Below are positions 6,816 to 6,914 of a stretch of DNA of 6,914 nucleotides, in pieces. Both the position numbers and the translations under genes were made by a program. The stretch is taken from contig JALUBM010000136.1 in the NCBI GenBank assembly GCA_027044845.1, positions 1 to 6,914 on the forward strand, written 5' to 3'. Numbering within the stretch: the first letter of the stretch is position 1; every line of letters begins with the position of its first letter. This DNA is from Sulfurimonas sp. (GTDB lineage Bacteria > Campylobacterota > Campylobacteria > Campylobacterales > Sulfurimonadaceae). Under the pieces are notes generated by a model. That model did not search any database and was not told the origin of the DNA. It saw nothing but the letters and a program-made list of their open reading frames with translations.

Positions 6816-6914
6816 CTCCGTATAGAGCACCTTTAGCTCCGTATAGAGCACCTTTAGTTTTACCCTACTCCGTATAGAGCACCTTTAGCTCCGTATAGAG
6901 CACCTTTAGTTTTA
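6816..6914 (-). repeat. Iteron array B: four 21-bp units in abutting pairs, continuing past the window
   Basis: Exact 21-bp units at 6816-6836, 6837-6857, 6868-6888 and 6889-6909 (plus strand CTCCGTATAG, AGCACCTTTAG). They form two pairs with a 10-bp spacer TTTTACCCTA between them, so the pair repeats every 52 bp. The last pair is followed by TTTTA, the start of the same spacer, so the array very likely goes on beyond 6914. A partial end, GCCTTTAG, precedes the first unit at 6808-6815. Read on the minus strand the unit is AAAGGTG-CTCTATAC-GGAG with CT in front, close to box A. Abutting 21-bp units are typical iteron geometry. Confidence 0.8.

Larger units (their letters stand above)
6571..6914. 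other. Probable origin and copy-control region (no gene)
   Basis: This 344-bp stretch holds no convincing gene. It contains the rep promoter, array A, an AT-rich segment at 6754-6808 and array B. The AT-rich segment between the arrays is the natural candidate for strand opening. A second AT-rich stretch lies at 6601-6627. I saw no clear DnaA box (TTATNCACA), which iteron origins often have; it may lie beyond 6914. Confidence 0.6.

Noticed and set aside
6579..6914. Repeats considered as a CRISPR array
   Set aside because: Spacers in array A are identical, not unique, and array B units abut directly. The placement upstream of a Rep-like gene fits iterons.

Overview
The window looks like part of an AT-rich, low-GC plasmid or plasmid-like conjugative element. 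It holds a replication-control region at the right end and two genes on the minus strand, so transcription runs right to left. The host cannot be fixed from the sequence. The base composition, AAA/ATT/AGA-rich codons and TGA used as a stop fit Campylobacterota, Fusobacteria or similar AT-rich bacteria. No rRNA, tRNA, CRISPR array or transposase was seen.

Layout, right to left. Positions 6571-6914 carry no gene but two families of short repeats that look like iterons. Family A has four 21-bp boxes, three of them at 42-bp periodicity. Family B has four 21-bp units in abutting pairs and runs off the window end. Read on opposite strands, the two families share the core AAAGGTG-N8/9-GGAG with TATA in the middle. 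The A box nearest the gene sits exactly in the spacer of a predicted promoter. That promoter drives the 560-residue protein at 4846-6528, whose middle resembles the paired winged helices of Rep_3/RepB-type plasmid replication initiators. This is the classic iteron plus self-repressing Rep arrangement, with an initiator that is unusually long.

Ninety-three bases downstream of the rep stop, on the same strand and with no visible terminator, starts one uninterrupted reading frame that fills the rest of the window (4752 to 1). It has at least 1584 codons and no stop, and it is still open at the left edge. I translated it codon by codon. It carries a zinc-metallopeptidase signature, HELTHH at residues 586-591 followed by ELIARAGE at 630-637. 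This combination is typical of the zincin domains in the large 'polyvalent' proteins of phages and conjugative elements. The rest is mostly charged, helical, unrecognised sequence. A 20-codon ORF overlaps its start in the ATGA style and may couple its translation.

How the parts could work together (inference): Rep binds the iterons to start replication and represses its own promoter. The giant metallopeptidase protein, made from the same or an overlapping transcript, may act on host or recipient proteins when the element establishes itself. The strongest leads are the giant protein, the opposed iteron families and the long Rep.
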